From assembly GCF_032854445.1 (NCBI RefSeq), contig NC_088295.1:94975805-95039804 (forward strand): a stretch of DNA of 64,000 bases, in the 5' to 3' direction. The stretch comes from Liolophura sinensis. Its lineage: Eukaryota; Mollusca; Polyplacophora; Chitonida; Chitonidae. The notes under the pieces are model-generated. The model saw only the letters and a program-made list of their open reading frames with translations, made no database searches and was not told where the DNA came from. Position numbers and translations under genes: made by a program. Positions 24,961-36,959 of this stretch are shown here, piece after piece. The number at the start of each line of letters is the position of its first letter. Positions within the stretch are counted from its first letter, which is position 1.

Positions 24961-25345
24961 AGCTGAAAACTACCGCCGCATTGTAACACGAAGCACATGC
25001 TCTTCCCTCATCAATCAGAAAAGAAAACTGATGACTGCGACTTATTTACGCCAGTTATTGGTGACGATTATGACCTCCATTTCCCAGTTAAGAGTTGTTT
25101 GTGTTGGATCTATTATCTCTGCAGGGGGTGTCTGGGAACAGGTTGACCAGGCAGAGCAGCTTGACACGGCGCCGATGACGGCTGCCAGCTGCGGGCAAAG
25201 ACCAGCCTCTGCCGGGCGAACGCGCTGAGTGAATCACCGTACGAGGGGCGGGACCAGAGCGCAGCCCCGGGTCACCTAACAGCGCCTTCGTGAGCTAGGG
25301 GGCGGGGCTTGTAAGTTCTGTCTGGTTTGCAGAGAGGCACTCAGT
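24960..25345. promoter_or_regulatory. GC-box-rich, CpG-rich promoter-like patch
   Basis: This is the most GC- and CpG-rich stretch of the left half of the window. It has ggggcggg at about 25245 and gggggcggggc at about 25298, plus many CpG dinucleotides, in otherwise AT-rich DNA. A 65-codon plus-strand frame (25031-25228) crosses it but looks incidental. It resembles an animal housekeeping-type promoter. Direction is unknown. Confidence 0.4.
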
Positions 25346-26368
25346 CTTGACAAACAAGCAGGCTTAGGCCGTGTGCGGGAGCGGCTCACAAAAGCAGACG
25401 AATCCATCATCAGGACAACGACTGAGCTGCCCTAGTTAGACATCCCACACAGCCAACATTTCCACGCAGAGTTATCTACATTTATTACGTAGTTCAAATG
25501 AGAACTTCACGTGGGGACTATTTGCCTAGCAGTTTATAAGTCAATAGTTCGAGAAAAATCGCTCTTGTAACACATAGAGAAGTCATAATAAAGCAGATAT
25601 GCTTGAAGAGAAGTCGGATGACAATAAACTGTGCCAAAAGTAGATTCCTTCTGCAAGCAAATATATACACAATACCACAAGCGAACCTAACGTGGGCATG
25701 TTTCTTAAATATATCACTGTAATTTGCCGTCTGGTTCATTCTACTTTTGCAATAATATACGTGTAATTTTATAATTATGAAATCTATCAAGGCAAAGGTA
25801 TCGATGAAATATAGTGATGGGAGATGTAAACATTCTAAACGTATCCATGTACATCACCTTCTTCACTGTTTATAAAAACTATTTATGTGCAAGCGATTTC
25901 CGTGCGATATTTCAGAGACTTCTTACATTATATTTGGTCTATGTTTAAGGCCTTGAGAATGTTTCTGTACATGGTAGCGATGGGGTTTGTGCGTGCAGAC
26001 GGCTCATGCATCTGTCCTAAATTGTTGAGTCAAATACATAAAATATTAAAACAACAATACATAAAAAATAACCGTAAGTTTTTCTTGATTTTCTGCGTCC
26101 ATTTATTCCGAATGCAGATAGTTTGCGTCTGTTGGACACTATTGGACGCTATTGGACACTGTCCCTTGTTTGAACACTTTTACACTCATCCATGGTAGAC
26201 ACGTTCTCCATTAACCATTGATGTCTTCATACTATGTCAGTACCAAGCCTTGCACAAATTCTACCACTTCTCCATATCCAAACTGTTTTCTGCAGTCAAA
26301 ACATATTATGTATTAACAAATGATATTAAACATATCAAGCCATTTAGGATAACGAATTCAAACGAACT
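25346..26368. other. Non-coding, nothing recognised
   Basis: Unique AT-rich sequence. Frames of 90-103 codons on either strand show no domain. Confidence 0.45.
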
Positions 26369-26580
26369 GACCGTTTTAAACCCTCTTCATAATTTACTCC
26401 CCTTCCACCACCAAAGTGCATGACGGTTTTAAACCCTCTTCACAATTTACTCCCCTCCCACCACCAAAGTGCATGACGGTTTTAAACCCTCTTCACAATT
26501 TACTCCCCTCCCACCACCAAAGTGCATGACGGTTTTGAACCCTCTTCACAATTTGCACCCTTCTCACCACCAAAGTGCAT
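26369..26580. repeat. 53-bp minisatellite, 4 copies
   Basis: Unit gacggttttaaaccctcttc followed by acaatttactcccctcccaccacc and aaagtgcat. Confidence 0.95.
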
Positions 26581-26859
26581 GTATCTCTCACAAATAATTC
26601 AAAAGACAAATAAATATCGGATTATCTACACCATGAAACATGTAAAAAAAAATACTATGTTAATACGTGTAGATGTAATACTAAAATGTTTACCATAGGT
26701 TCCATATGACAAGAAAACAAAACAAAAAAAGGATCACATGAAAAGCATTTTGTATAGTACCAATATCTACATAAATGCACATCCCATCTTGTTATTTTAG
26801 CTTAAATTCTGTACAGATTGCAAACTTGTCCGACAGTTTGATCTGAAACAAGGATCGCG

Positions 26860-27105
26860 ATGAACTGAATTTAGTTTATGGTTATACAAGAAAATACCAA
26901 ATAGATGGCGATGAATTGGATTTACTGTATGGTTATACAAGAAAATACCAAATAGATGGCGATGAATTGGATTTACTGTATGGTTATACAAGAAAATACC
27001 AAATAGATGGCGATGAATTGGATTTACTGTATGGTTATACAAGAAAATACCAAATAGATGGCGATGAATTGGATTTACTGTATGGTTATACAAGAAAATA
27101 CCAAA
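26860..27105. repeat. 51-bp minisatellite, about 4.7 copies
   Basis: Unit atggttatacaagaaaatac followed by caaatagatggcgatgaattggatttactgt. The inner copies are identical. It is 17 codons long and open on both strands (plus: YGYTRKYQIDGDELDLL). There is no upstream ORF, signal or splice context, so I treat it as non-coding. Confidence 0.95.
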
Positions 27106-27571
27106 TTAATAAGAATCTTATACTATTGTGCTGAAGAATAAATGGGGATCCTATCTCTGTTGGCAGCTTTCACTGTGATGCTGCTAACACCGCGAATATA
27201 CGACAGGAAGACGAGCGTTGTATATTTGAGGCCACGGAAGCTGTTTGTTGTGTTGACGCCACGTGGTTGGTCTAGGGTTAGGGTTCGAACCTTGACCACA
27301 CGTACGTACTGTCATGGTCAATGGAGGGTATATTTTACACTTTCCCAAGAGGGTATTAAATAAATGAACAAACACATAAAGAAATAAATTTCTGTTACTT
27401 TTAGAAACAAATTATAAATAAAGATGATCCTATTGTCGAGATCACAACGAACTGTAATAGTTAATGCTGACTAATGGGCACATTTTCCAAAATGTGTGGA
27501 ATGTCGTACAATGTTAACTGTCAATCAGCAGACATGCATATATTATATCATGCTCACGGCCGTCGGCAATA
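27106..27571. other. Non-coding, nothing recognised
   Basis: Includes a short gggttagggttcgaacc motif near 27278 that resembles a tRNA T-arm, but no cloverleaf could be built around it. Confidence 0.4.
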
Positions 27572-28222
27572 AAACTGACACGTAGACTTGCCCTTAGCAC
27601 TTACACTGACACGTAGAATTGCCCTTAACTGTTACACTAACATGTAGATTAGCCCTTAACAGCTATACTGAAATGTAGACTTGCCCTTAACAATTAGACC
27701 GACTTGTAAATTTGCCCTTAACAATTACACTGAATGTAGACTTGTCCTTAAAAATTACACTGCCAGTTAGACTTGCCCTTAATATTTACATTGGAATGTA
27801 GACTTGCCCTTAACAATTACACTAACATGTAGATTAGCCCTTAACAGCTATACTGAAATGAAGACTTGCCCTTAACAATTACGCCGACTTGTAAATTTGC
27901 CCTTAACAATTACACTGAATGTAGACTTGTCCTTAAAAATTACACTGCCAATTAGACTTGCCCTTAATATTTACATTGGAATCTAGACTTGCCCTTAACA
28001 ATTACACCGACTTGTAAATTTGCCCTTAACAGCTATACTGAAATGAAGACTTGTCCTTAACAATCAGACTGACTTGTAAATTTGCCCTTAACGATTATAT
28101 TGAATGTAGACTTGTCCTTAAAAATTACACTGGTAATTAGACTTGCCCTTAACATTTACACTGGATTGTAGACATGCCCTTAACAATTACACTGACATGT
28201 AGACTTGCACTTAACAAATTGC
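27572..28222. repeat. 31-bp minisatellite, about 20 copies, higher-order
   Basis: Unit ttacactgacatgtagactt plus gcccttaacaa with variable edges. A six-unit block containing ttagcccttaacagctatac recurs about 188 bp apart (near 27650 and 27838), so there is second-level amplification. Confidence 0.92.
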
Positions 28223-29360
28223 TCTGATCAAGGATGGGGGGGGGGGGGGTCTGAATTGGGGGCGTTCACATATGATTTCATTTCCGAATATTCCCGATCA
28301 CTGACGGAAAATATTGGGTTTATTAAGAAATATTAAGTTTGACTCAAAAACACCAGTTGTTTTTCTCATTTTTTTTGCATATCCTACTGTATGTTCCTTA
28401 ATACTATACTCTTTATTTTATAGTACCTCTTCATGTTTCCTTTAACAACTGCACTTAGATGTAGACTTGCTCTTGAGGGTGGAGAAAACACCAACATTGT
28501 GTAAAGTTTAGAGAGTGTGAGTGGGATCAATTTTGGGAGTAGGATATTCAACATTTTTACACATTTTTTTTAAAGGAAAAATTTCAAATTATTTTTTGTA
28601 TGATGGATATTTGGTACAATCTTTTCGTATACCTTTGTCTTTGTATAATAATGTTTTTATAATAAAAAAATGTTTTTTTTAATAAGTTTGGTTTTTTCCC
28701 GTGACAAATGTGTTCAACCCGAATTTTAATCATATTTATGGTTTTAACGCATTCATAAATATTATCATAACTTTGTTTACATGCATATTTTTGTATATAT
28801 ACAACAAATTTACATTCAAATAAATTTATGTATGTATGTATCATATCCTTACATAGAATATTATAATAAGATTAATACTGTAAATTTTGTAAGTTATTAG
28901 TTTTACATATGTAGTAAACTTATATAGTGTGGAATTTGAACTTAGGCCACACAAACGTCGCGGAAACCTGTGAGAAAACGATTTCCTGTAGTGTTCTCAA
29001 TGGCCATCTGCATGACGAGTTGTGAATTATGAGTGGCAATAAAGATATAACAAAAATATGTGACCACAACGAGAAATTAACAGTATGTATGTATGTAAGA
29101 TGTTTTGAATATATTTATAGTTTCCACTGAGATGTAACATTAAGGATGCAATATCAAAGATATTTAAACAGCAAATATAAAACTGAATGCAAGTCTTTAA
29201 TTGTTTTGTTACATTAAGAAAATATTTTAAACATATTTTAGAAGATATATGTAAGTGGTGACAAGCACTGATTTAACAGAGCACATCATAGGTTGATTTG
29301 GTCGTTGACAGATAACATCAAATTGTGTAATTTAAGTCCATGGGCCAGATATCCATGGTG
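28223..29360. other. AT-rich non-coding, with a poly-G run
   Basis: A run of about 12 G lies near 28237. One stray copy of the 31-bp repeat motif (tagatgtagacttgctcttg) lies near 28456. Nothing else is recognised. Confidence 0.5.
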
Positions 29361-32300
29361 CTGGAGAAAATCAGGACGTTAGATCAACTGATATCAAAGC
29401 TCAGATATTGATTTCTGGAGGAAATCAGGACGTCAGATCAGCTGATATCAAAGCTCAGATACTGATTGGTGAAGAAAATCAGGACGTCAGATCAACTGGT
29501 ATCAAAGCTCAGATATTGATTTCTGGAGAAAATCAGGACGTTAGATCAGCTAGTATCAAAGCTTAAATACTGATTGGTGGAGAAAATCAGAACGTCAGAT
29601 CAGCTAGTATCAAAGCTCAGATACTGATTGGTGGAGAAAATCAGGACGTTAGATCAGCTGATATCAAAGCTCAGATACTGATTGGTGGAGAAAATCAGGA
29701 CGTTAGATCAGCTAGTATCAAAGCTCAGATACTGATTGGTGGAGAAAATCAGGACGTTAGATCAGCTGATATCAAAGCTCAGATACTGATTGGTGGAGAA
29801 AATCATGACGTCAGATCAGCTGGTATCAAAGCTCAGATACTGATTGGTGGAGAAAATCATGACGTCAGATCAGCTGATATCAAAGCTCAGATACTGATTG
29901 GTGGAGAAAATCAGAACGTCAGATCAGCTGATATCAAAGCTCAGATACTGACTGATGGAGAAAATCAGGACGTTAGATTAGCTGATATCAAAGCTTAAAT
30001 ACTGATTGATGGAGAAAATCAGGACGTTAGATCAGCTGATATCAAAGCTCAGATACTGACTGATGGAGAAAATCAGGACGTTAGATCAGCTGATATCAAA
30101 GCTTAAATACTGATTGATGGAGAAAATCAGGACGTTAGATCAGCTGGTATCAAAGCTCAGATACTGATTGATGGAGAAAATCAGGACGTTAGATCAGCTG
30201 ATATCAAAGCTCAGATACTGATTGATGGAGAAAATCAGGACGTTAGATCAGCTGATATCAAAGCTTAAATACTGATTGGTGGAGAAAATCAGAACGTCAG
30301 ATCAGCTAGTATCAAAGCTCAGATACTGATTGGTGGAGAAAATCAGAACGTCAGATCAGCTGATATCAAAGCTCAGATACTGATTGGTGGAGAAAATCAG
30401 GACGTTAGATCAGCTGATATCAAAGCTCAGATATTGATTTCTGGAGAAAATCAGGACCTTAGATCAGCTAGTATCAAAGTTCAAATACTGATTGATGGAC
30501 AAAATCAGGACGTTAGATCAGGTGGTATCAAAGCTCAGATACTGATTGGTGGAGAAAATCAGGACGTCAGATCAGCTGATATCAAAGCTCAGATACTGAC
30601 TGATGGAGAAAATCAGGACGTTAGATCAGCTGATATCAAGCTCAGATACTGACTGATGGAGAAAATCAGGACGTTAGATTAGCTGGTATCAAAGCTCAGA
30701 TACTGATTGGTGGAGAAAATCAGGACTTTAGATCAGCTAGTATCAAATGTCAGATACTGATTGGTGGAGAAAATCAGAACGTTAGATCAACTGGTATCAA
30801 AGCTCAGATACTGATTGATGGAGAAAATCAGAACGTCAGATCAGCTGATATCAAAGCTCAGATACTGATTGATGGAGAAAATCAGGACGTTAGATTAGCT
30901 AGTATCAAAGCTCAGATACTGATTGGTGGAGAAAATCAGAACGTCAGATCAGCTGATATCAAAGCTCAGATACTGATTGGTGGAGAAAATCAGGACGTTA
31001 GATCAGCTGATATCAAAGCTCAGATATTGATTGGTGAAGAAAATCAGGACGTCAGATCAACTGGTATCAAAGCTCAGATACTGATTGGTGGAGAAAATCA
31101 GGACGTTAGATCAGCTGGTATCAGAGCTCAGATACTGATTGATGGAGAAAATCAGGACGTTAGATCAGCTGATATCAAAGCTCAGATACTGATTGGTGGA
31201 GAAAATCAGGACGTTAGATCAGCTGATATCAAAGCTCAGATACTGATTGGTGGAGAAAATCAGGACGTTAGATCAGCTGGTATCAAAGCTCAGATACTGA
31301 TTGATGGAGAAAATCAGGACGTTAGATCAGCTGATATCAAAGCTCAGATACTGATTGGTGGAGAAAATCAGGACGTTAGATCAGCTGATATCAAAGCTCA
31401 GATACTGATTGATGGAGAAAATCAGGACGTTAGATCAGCTGATATCAAAGCTCAGATACTGATTGGTGGAGAAAATCAGGACGTTAGATCAGCTGATATC
31501 AAAGCTCAGATACTGATTGGTGGAGAAAATCAGGACGTTAGATCAGCTGGTATCAAAGCTCAGATACTGATTGATGGAGAAAATCAGGACGTTAGATCAG
31601 CTGATATCAAGCTCAGATACTGATTGGTGGAGAAAATCAGGACGTTAGATCAGCTGGTATCAGAGCTCAGATACTGATTGATGGAGAAAATCAGGACGTT
31701 AGATTAGCTGATATCAAAGCTCAGATACTGATTGATGGAGAAAATCAGGACGTTAGATCAGCTGATATCAAGCTCAGATACTGATTGGTGGAGAAAATCA
31801 GGACGTTAGATCAGCTGGTATCAGAGCTCAGATACTGATTGATGGAGAAAATCAGGACGTTAGATCAGCTGATATCAAAGCTCAGATACTGATTGATGGA
31901 GAAAATCAGGACGTTAGATCAGCTGATATCAAAGCTTAAATACTGATTGGTGGAGAAAATCAGAACGTCAGATCAGCTAGTATCAAAGCTCAGATACTGA
32001 TTGGTGGAGAAAATCAGAACGTCAGATCAGCTGATATCAAAGCTCAGATACTGATTGGTGGAGAAAATCAGGACGTTAGATCAGCTGATATCAAAGCTCA
32101 GATATTGATTTCTGGAGAAAATCAGGACCTTAGATCAGCTAGTATCAAAGTTCAAATACTGATTGATGGACAAAATCAGGACGTTAGATCAGGTGGTATC
32201 AAAGCTCAGATACTGATTGGTGGAGAAAATCAGGACGTCAGATCAGCTGATATCAAAGCTCAGATACTGACTGATGGAGAAAATCAGGACGTTAGATCAG

Positions 32301-33558
32301 CTGATATCAAGCTCAGATACTGACTGATGGAGAAAATCAGGACGTTAGATTAGCTGGTATCAAAGCTCAGATACTGATTGGTGGAGAAAATCAGGACTTT
32401 AGATCAGCTAGTATCAAATGTCAGATACTGATTGGTGGAGAAAATCAGAACGTTAGATCAACTGGTATCAAAGCTCAGATACTGATTGATGGAGAAAATC
32501 AGAACGTCAGATCAGCTGATATCAAAGCTCAGATACTGATTGATGGAGAAAATCAGGACGTTAGATTAGCTAGTATCAAAGCTCAGATACTGATTGGTGG
32601 AGAAAATCAGGGCGTTAAATCAACTGGTATCAAAGCTCAGATATTGATTGATGGAGAAAATCAGAACGTTAGATCAGCTGATATCAAAGCTCAGATATTG
32701 ATTGGTGAAGAAAATCAGGACGTCAGATCAACTGGTATCAAAGCTCAGATACTGATTGGTGGAGAAAATCAGGACGTTAGATCAGCTGGTATCAGAGCTC
32801 AGATACTGATTGATGGAGAAAATCAGGACGTTAGATCAGCTGATATCAAAGCTCAGATACTGATTGGTGGAGAAAATCAGGACGTTAGATCAGCTGATAT
32901 CAAAGCTCAGATACTGATTGGTGGAGAAAATCAGGACGTTAGATCAGCTGGTATCAAAGCTCAGATACTGATTGATGGAGAAAATCAGGACGTTAGATCA
33001 GCTGATATCAAAGCTCAGATACTGATTGGTGGAGAAAATCAGGACGTTAGATCAGCTGATATCAAAGCTCAGATACTGATTGATGGAGAAAATCAGGACG
33101 TTAGATCAGCTGATATCAAAGCTCAGATACTGATTGGTGGAGAAAATCAGGACGTTAGATCAGCTGATATCAAAGCTCAGATACTGATTGGTGGAGAAAA
33201 TCAGGACGTTAGATCAGCTGGTATCAAAGCTCAGATACTGATTGATGGAGAAAATCAGGACGTTAGATCAGCTGATATCAAGCTCAGATACTGATTGGTG
33301 GAGAAAATCAGGACGTTAGATCAGCTGGTATCAGAGCTCAGATACTGATTGATGGAGAAAATCAGGACGTTAGATTAGCTGATATCAAAGCTCAGATACT
33401 GATTGATGGAGAAAATCAGGACGTTAGATCAGCTGATATCAAGCTCAGATACTGATTGGTGGAGAAAATCAGGACGTTAGATCAGCTGGTATCAGAGCTC
33501 AGATACTGATTGATGGAGAAAATCAGGACGTTAGATTAGCTGATATCAAAGCTGATTT
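29361..33558. repeat. 54-bp satellite-like array, about 78 copies, with internal 1.67-kb duplication
   Basis: Unit gatcagctgatatcaaagct followed by cagatactgattggtggaga and aaatcaggacgtta. Variants occur at fixed positions (gatatc/agtatc/ggtatc; ggtgg/gatgg; gacgtt/aacgtc/gacgtc). The order of variants from about 30240 to 31620 is reproduced about 1671 bp later, at 31910-33290. Being 18 codons long, the unit gives open frames of up to 216 codons (AQILIGGENQDVRSADIK). These are ended by 1-bp deletions (gatatcaagctc) or by gcttaaatac stop variants, as expected for DNA not under coding selection. Confidence 0.97.
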
Positions 33559-34868
33559 CTGAATGAGGAAAACTTATAATCTAGCATTCATGGCACACAA
33601 TTTGGATTCTAATTATAAATTAAACGGGCCTTGAATATTTATTGAGTTTTTCCAGGCACTACTGAAAACTCTGCATGCCTCAACTGCTTTTTTTATCTAT
33701 ACGATTCCGTCCGAATTTATTTTATATACCTAGTTCTTTTTGGGTTTGACCTTAGAACTAATATTTCCCACGGCATGTATATTATCTGTGTCGTTATTAA
33801 TTTTCTACGAGGTGTTAAAAATTTGAGATTTGGCTTTATTTGTCGTTAGTGCCAGAGTTGTACACATTAGTATAGGACTCTCATCTGGCTTATGCTTATG
33901 TATCGGACTGGTTTTGGTGTCACACATTATCTGAACCTATTATAATATATACACCTTCATTCAACAACACATTTCACCTCACCTTAGTATGGTACTGATA
34001 GAAACTTGAATCTACCTCACCTGTGGCTTAAGGTTCATACTCGTGTGTCCCAACCTTTGCTCAATGCAACAGACCCTGACTTCCTCACAGTCCCAAAACC
34101 CAAAAAGCTCAAATCCAACTTGATGGAGGAATACATTGTGTACATATTTTTTAATATAATTTCCACCTACATTTTTGTAAAAAAATTAAATCATGAATAG
34201 CTCTTGACCTGTGAAATGAATGGGAACCTCTTTGACTTCAGTTTTACAATTTCAGTCTAATTGTTCTTGGAATATTCTTTGCCCTGTACACCTAACCCCA
34301 ACCCCCACAAGAAAATCTAGAGGTCGTTCGTGAACATCCACCGACCATGAATCAACATGCAGGTCAATATTCCTAAGATCATTTTTTAAAACAACAATCA
34401 ACACAAACCACCAAGTCTGACTAACTGGTTGTTTTGAACAGGATAGTAGCATCCACATAAAAAAAAAAACATTAAACATATGAGTCGTCGCTATGTTATC
34501 AGAAATTATCGTTACAGTACATATGTAAACAAAACTACAGACGTACGTTTGAATCATTTCAGGCAGAAAATTGGTATACTGGTATTATTTGTATGGAGTA
34601 AAATTCTGTTTTGGTCACCATAATTGGTGTTCACGTGAACTCACATGTAGCCAACTATGATCGTTTAAGGGATGATGATGTTTATTTGAACTGGTGAAGG
34701 CGTACATTTTACCCTGAGTGTTTAGCAGTGGTACAGTTCTGCACAACCATAGTGCGCTGCCAGATAATCGCCCTTTTACCAATGGTATATAGGTTGGGCA
34801 TGACATGCCCGCAATCGATTTTCTATACGATGCTTCAAAATGGCGAGGAAATATGTGGACAGTTTGGA
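33559..34868. other. Non-coding, nothing recognised
   Basis: Unique AT-rich sequence of 1.3 kb. Frames of 63-101 codons have no recognisable content. Confidence 0.45.
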
Positions 34869-35214
34869 CAAAATCAAATACAATTGCTAAAATACTTACA
34901 AGTGAAAATGAACCGCGGGGTGTACAATTTTTCAGTATACCCGAAGTTAATAAAACAGATAAACTAATAAATTTAGTGACAAATGAGATGGTATACAGCG
35001 TAAAAACTCAAATTATATTTATATAATTAAAACAGATTTACTATGAGTTACAAATGAAATTTTACAGCATGGACAATTTTTAACATTCTAAAAATTAATT
35101 AAACGCGATGTACTAAGAGCTACAAATGATAGTGTGATAGTGACAGTGTGTAAAAAATTGTCAATGTGCCGAAAAGTAAATAAGACAGCCGTACTAACAT
35201 ATTCAAACAGTAGT

Positions 35215-35440
35215 GTACGTGTAGAAAATGTGATAATATACCATGTATAGAAAATGTGATAATGTACCAAACATTATATTATATGGTAGTGTACGTGTAG
35301 AAAATGTGATAATGTACCAAACATTATATTATATGGTAGTGTACGTGTAGAAAATGTGATAATGTACCAAACATTATATTACATGTATATGGTAGCGTGC
35401 GTGTAGAAAATGTGATAATATACCAAACATTATATAAAAC
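35215..35440. repeat. 50-bp minisatellite, about 4 copies
   Basis: Unit gtgtacgtgtagaaaatgtg plus ataatgtaccaaacattatattatatggta. It is nested in the degenerate field and clearly derived from its unit. Confidence 0.9.
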
Positions 35441-35461
35441 AAATGTGCTAACAAATACACA

Positions 35462-35660
35462 TGACAGACGTAAAATATTTATAAATGATAGTGTACCAAA
35501 CCACAGACGTAACAATATTTATAAATAACAGAGTACAAAACCAAAGACGTAACATTATTTATAAATAACAGTGTACCAAACCATAGACGTAACAATAATT
35601 ATAAATAACAGAGTACCAAACCATAGACGTAACAATATTTATAAATAAGAGTGTACCAAA
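35462..35660. repeat. 40-bp minisatellite, 5 copies
   Basis: Unit cagacgtaacaatatttata plus aataacagtgtaccaaacca. Confidence 0.9.
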
Positions 35661-36500
35661 CATGAAATACCACTGAGTTACTAATATTTATCAAATACAA
35701 TTGTAAAATACTTACAAGTGAAAATGAACCGCGGGGTGTACAATTTTTCAGTATACCCGAAGTTAATAAAACAGATACACTAATAAATATAGTGAAAAAG
35801 AGATAGTATACAGCGTAAAAAAATCAAATTATATTTATATAATTAAAACAGATTTACTAGGAGTTACAAATGAAATTTTACAGTATAGACAATTTTTAAC
35901 ATTCTAAAAATTAATTAAAAGTGGTGTACTAAGAGCTACAAATGATAGTGTAGCGTGTTGTTAAAAAAATTGTTATTGTGCCGAAAAGTAAATAAGATAG
36001 CCATACTAACATAAGGTGTTAATATACCATATATATAAAATGTGATAATGTACCAAACATTATATAAAATATTTGTACTAACACATTTAAATGATGGTGT
36101 ACATGTAGAAATTTTGATAATGTATGAAACATTATAAAAAAAACAAATGTACTAATAAAAACTCGGTGTAGCAAATTTGTCAATATTCCAAATATAAAAT
36201 CAAACAGATTTGTTAACAGATAAAACTGATAGTATTATATATCCCAAAGGTACTAATATTTATAAATGATAGTTTACCAAACATTAAATATCACAGAGGT
36301 ACTAATATTTATAAATAAGAGTGTACGAGTTAGAAAATTTACGGTATATCAAATCATTAATTAAAACAGAGGTAGAACGTTTACACACTATATAAAAATT
36401 GATTGATATACTATAAAATATTAAATAAAACACATGTATATCAATGAGGGTGTAACCGGAAGAACTTTTTTATATCTACCAAACGTTAAATAAAACACAT

Positions 36501-36689
36501 TAACTAGAAGGTAAAAATTTAAAAATCGGAGAAGCCGAGTTTGAACAAGAGATTGCCTTGCTCTCACAGTCGGTTGGGCCTTGGTGACGATAACGGGTGG
36601 GTATTGCTCGTTTGCTGTTCACGCGGTCTAACGTAATATAGAGAGGATATCTGTAGGCCTGCTTCAGGTGTGAGAAAATTGACCAGTAT
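36501..36689. other. Unique segment upstream of SINE tail
   Basis: May be the diverged body of the SINE-like element whose tail follows. It contains tcggttgggccttggtgacg. Not certain. Confidence 0.3.
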
Positions 36690-36805
36690 CTTAATGCCAA
36701 AGGTTTACCATGATCTCTGGTTTCCTCAACTTGTAAAAAAGACCGCCATCGTTTAGGGGAAGTCCCTTAGTATGGCGTTAAACAGCAATAAAATAAATAA
36801 GTAAA
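36690..36805 (+). mobile_element. Divergent SINE, 3' part (family A-like)
   Basis: Contains ctggtttcctcaacttg, gaccgccatcgtttagggga and ttagtatggcgttaaacagc, followed by an A-rich tail aataaaataaataag. The layout parallels family A at 43.1 and 54.7 kb, with heavy divergence. It is embedded in the degenerate repeat field. Confidence 0.55.
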
Positions 36806-36959
36806 ATGGAGAGTGTACCGGGTAGAAAATTTGTACACTACGAAAAAATAAATGAAACAGATGTATTCACAGGTAAAAATGACAGTCTGTCCAGTGTTCA
36901 AAATATTTAAATTTACTAAAAATTAAGTAAAACAGATGTACTAAAAGTTACACCGTCAG

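Larger units (their letters stand above)
34869..36500. repeat. Degenerate AT-rich repeat field with an 817-bp duplication
   Basis: Old diverged units of the type 'aaaacagatttactaagagttacaaatgatagtgtac...aatttg...accaaacattaaat'. A 250-bp segment from about 34875 (caaatacaattgc...) recurs from about 35692. Two fresh sub-arrays are nested inside, at 35215-35440 and 35462-35660. Confidence 0.85.

Noticed and set aside
25031-25228. 65-codon ORF in the GC-rich patch as a gene
   Set aside because: GC-rich DNA has few stops. The peptide shows no recognisable feature, and a promoter explanation is simpler.
27263-27310. tRNA gene suggested by ggttcgaacc
   Set aside because: A T-arm-like motif only. 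No acceptor stem, D-arm or anticodon stem could be folded around it.
32644-33294. 216-codon ORF with an 18-residue repeat as a repetitive secreted protein
   Set aside because: Period 54 bp gives open frames automatically. Neighbouring units carry stops and single-base deletions, so no coding constraint is visible.
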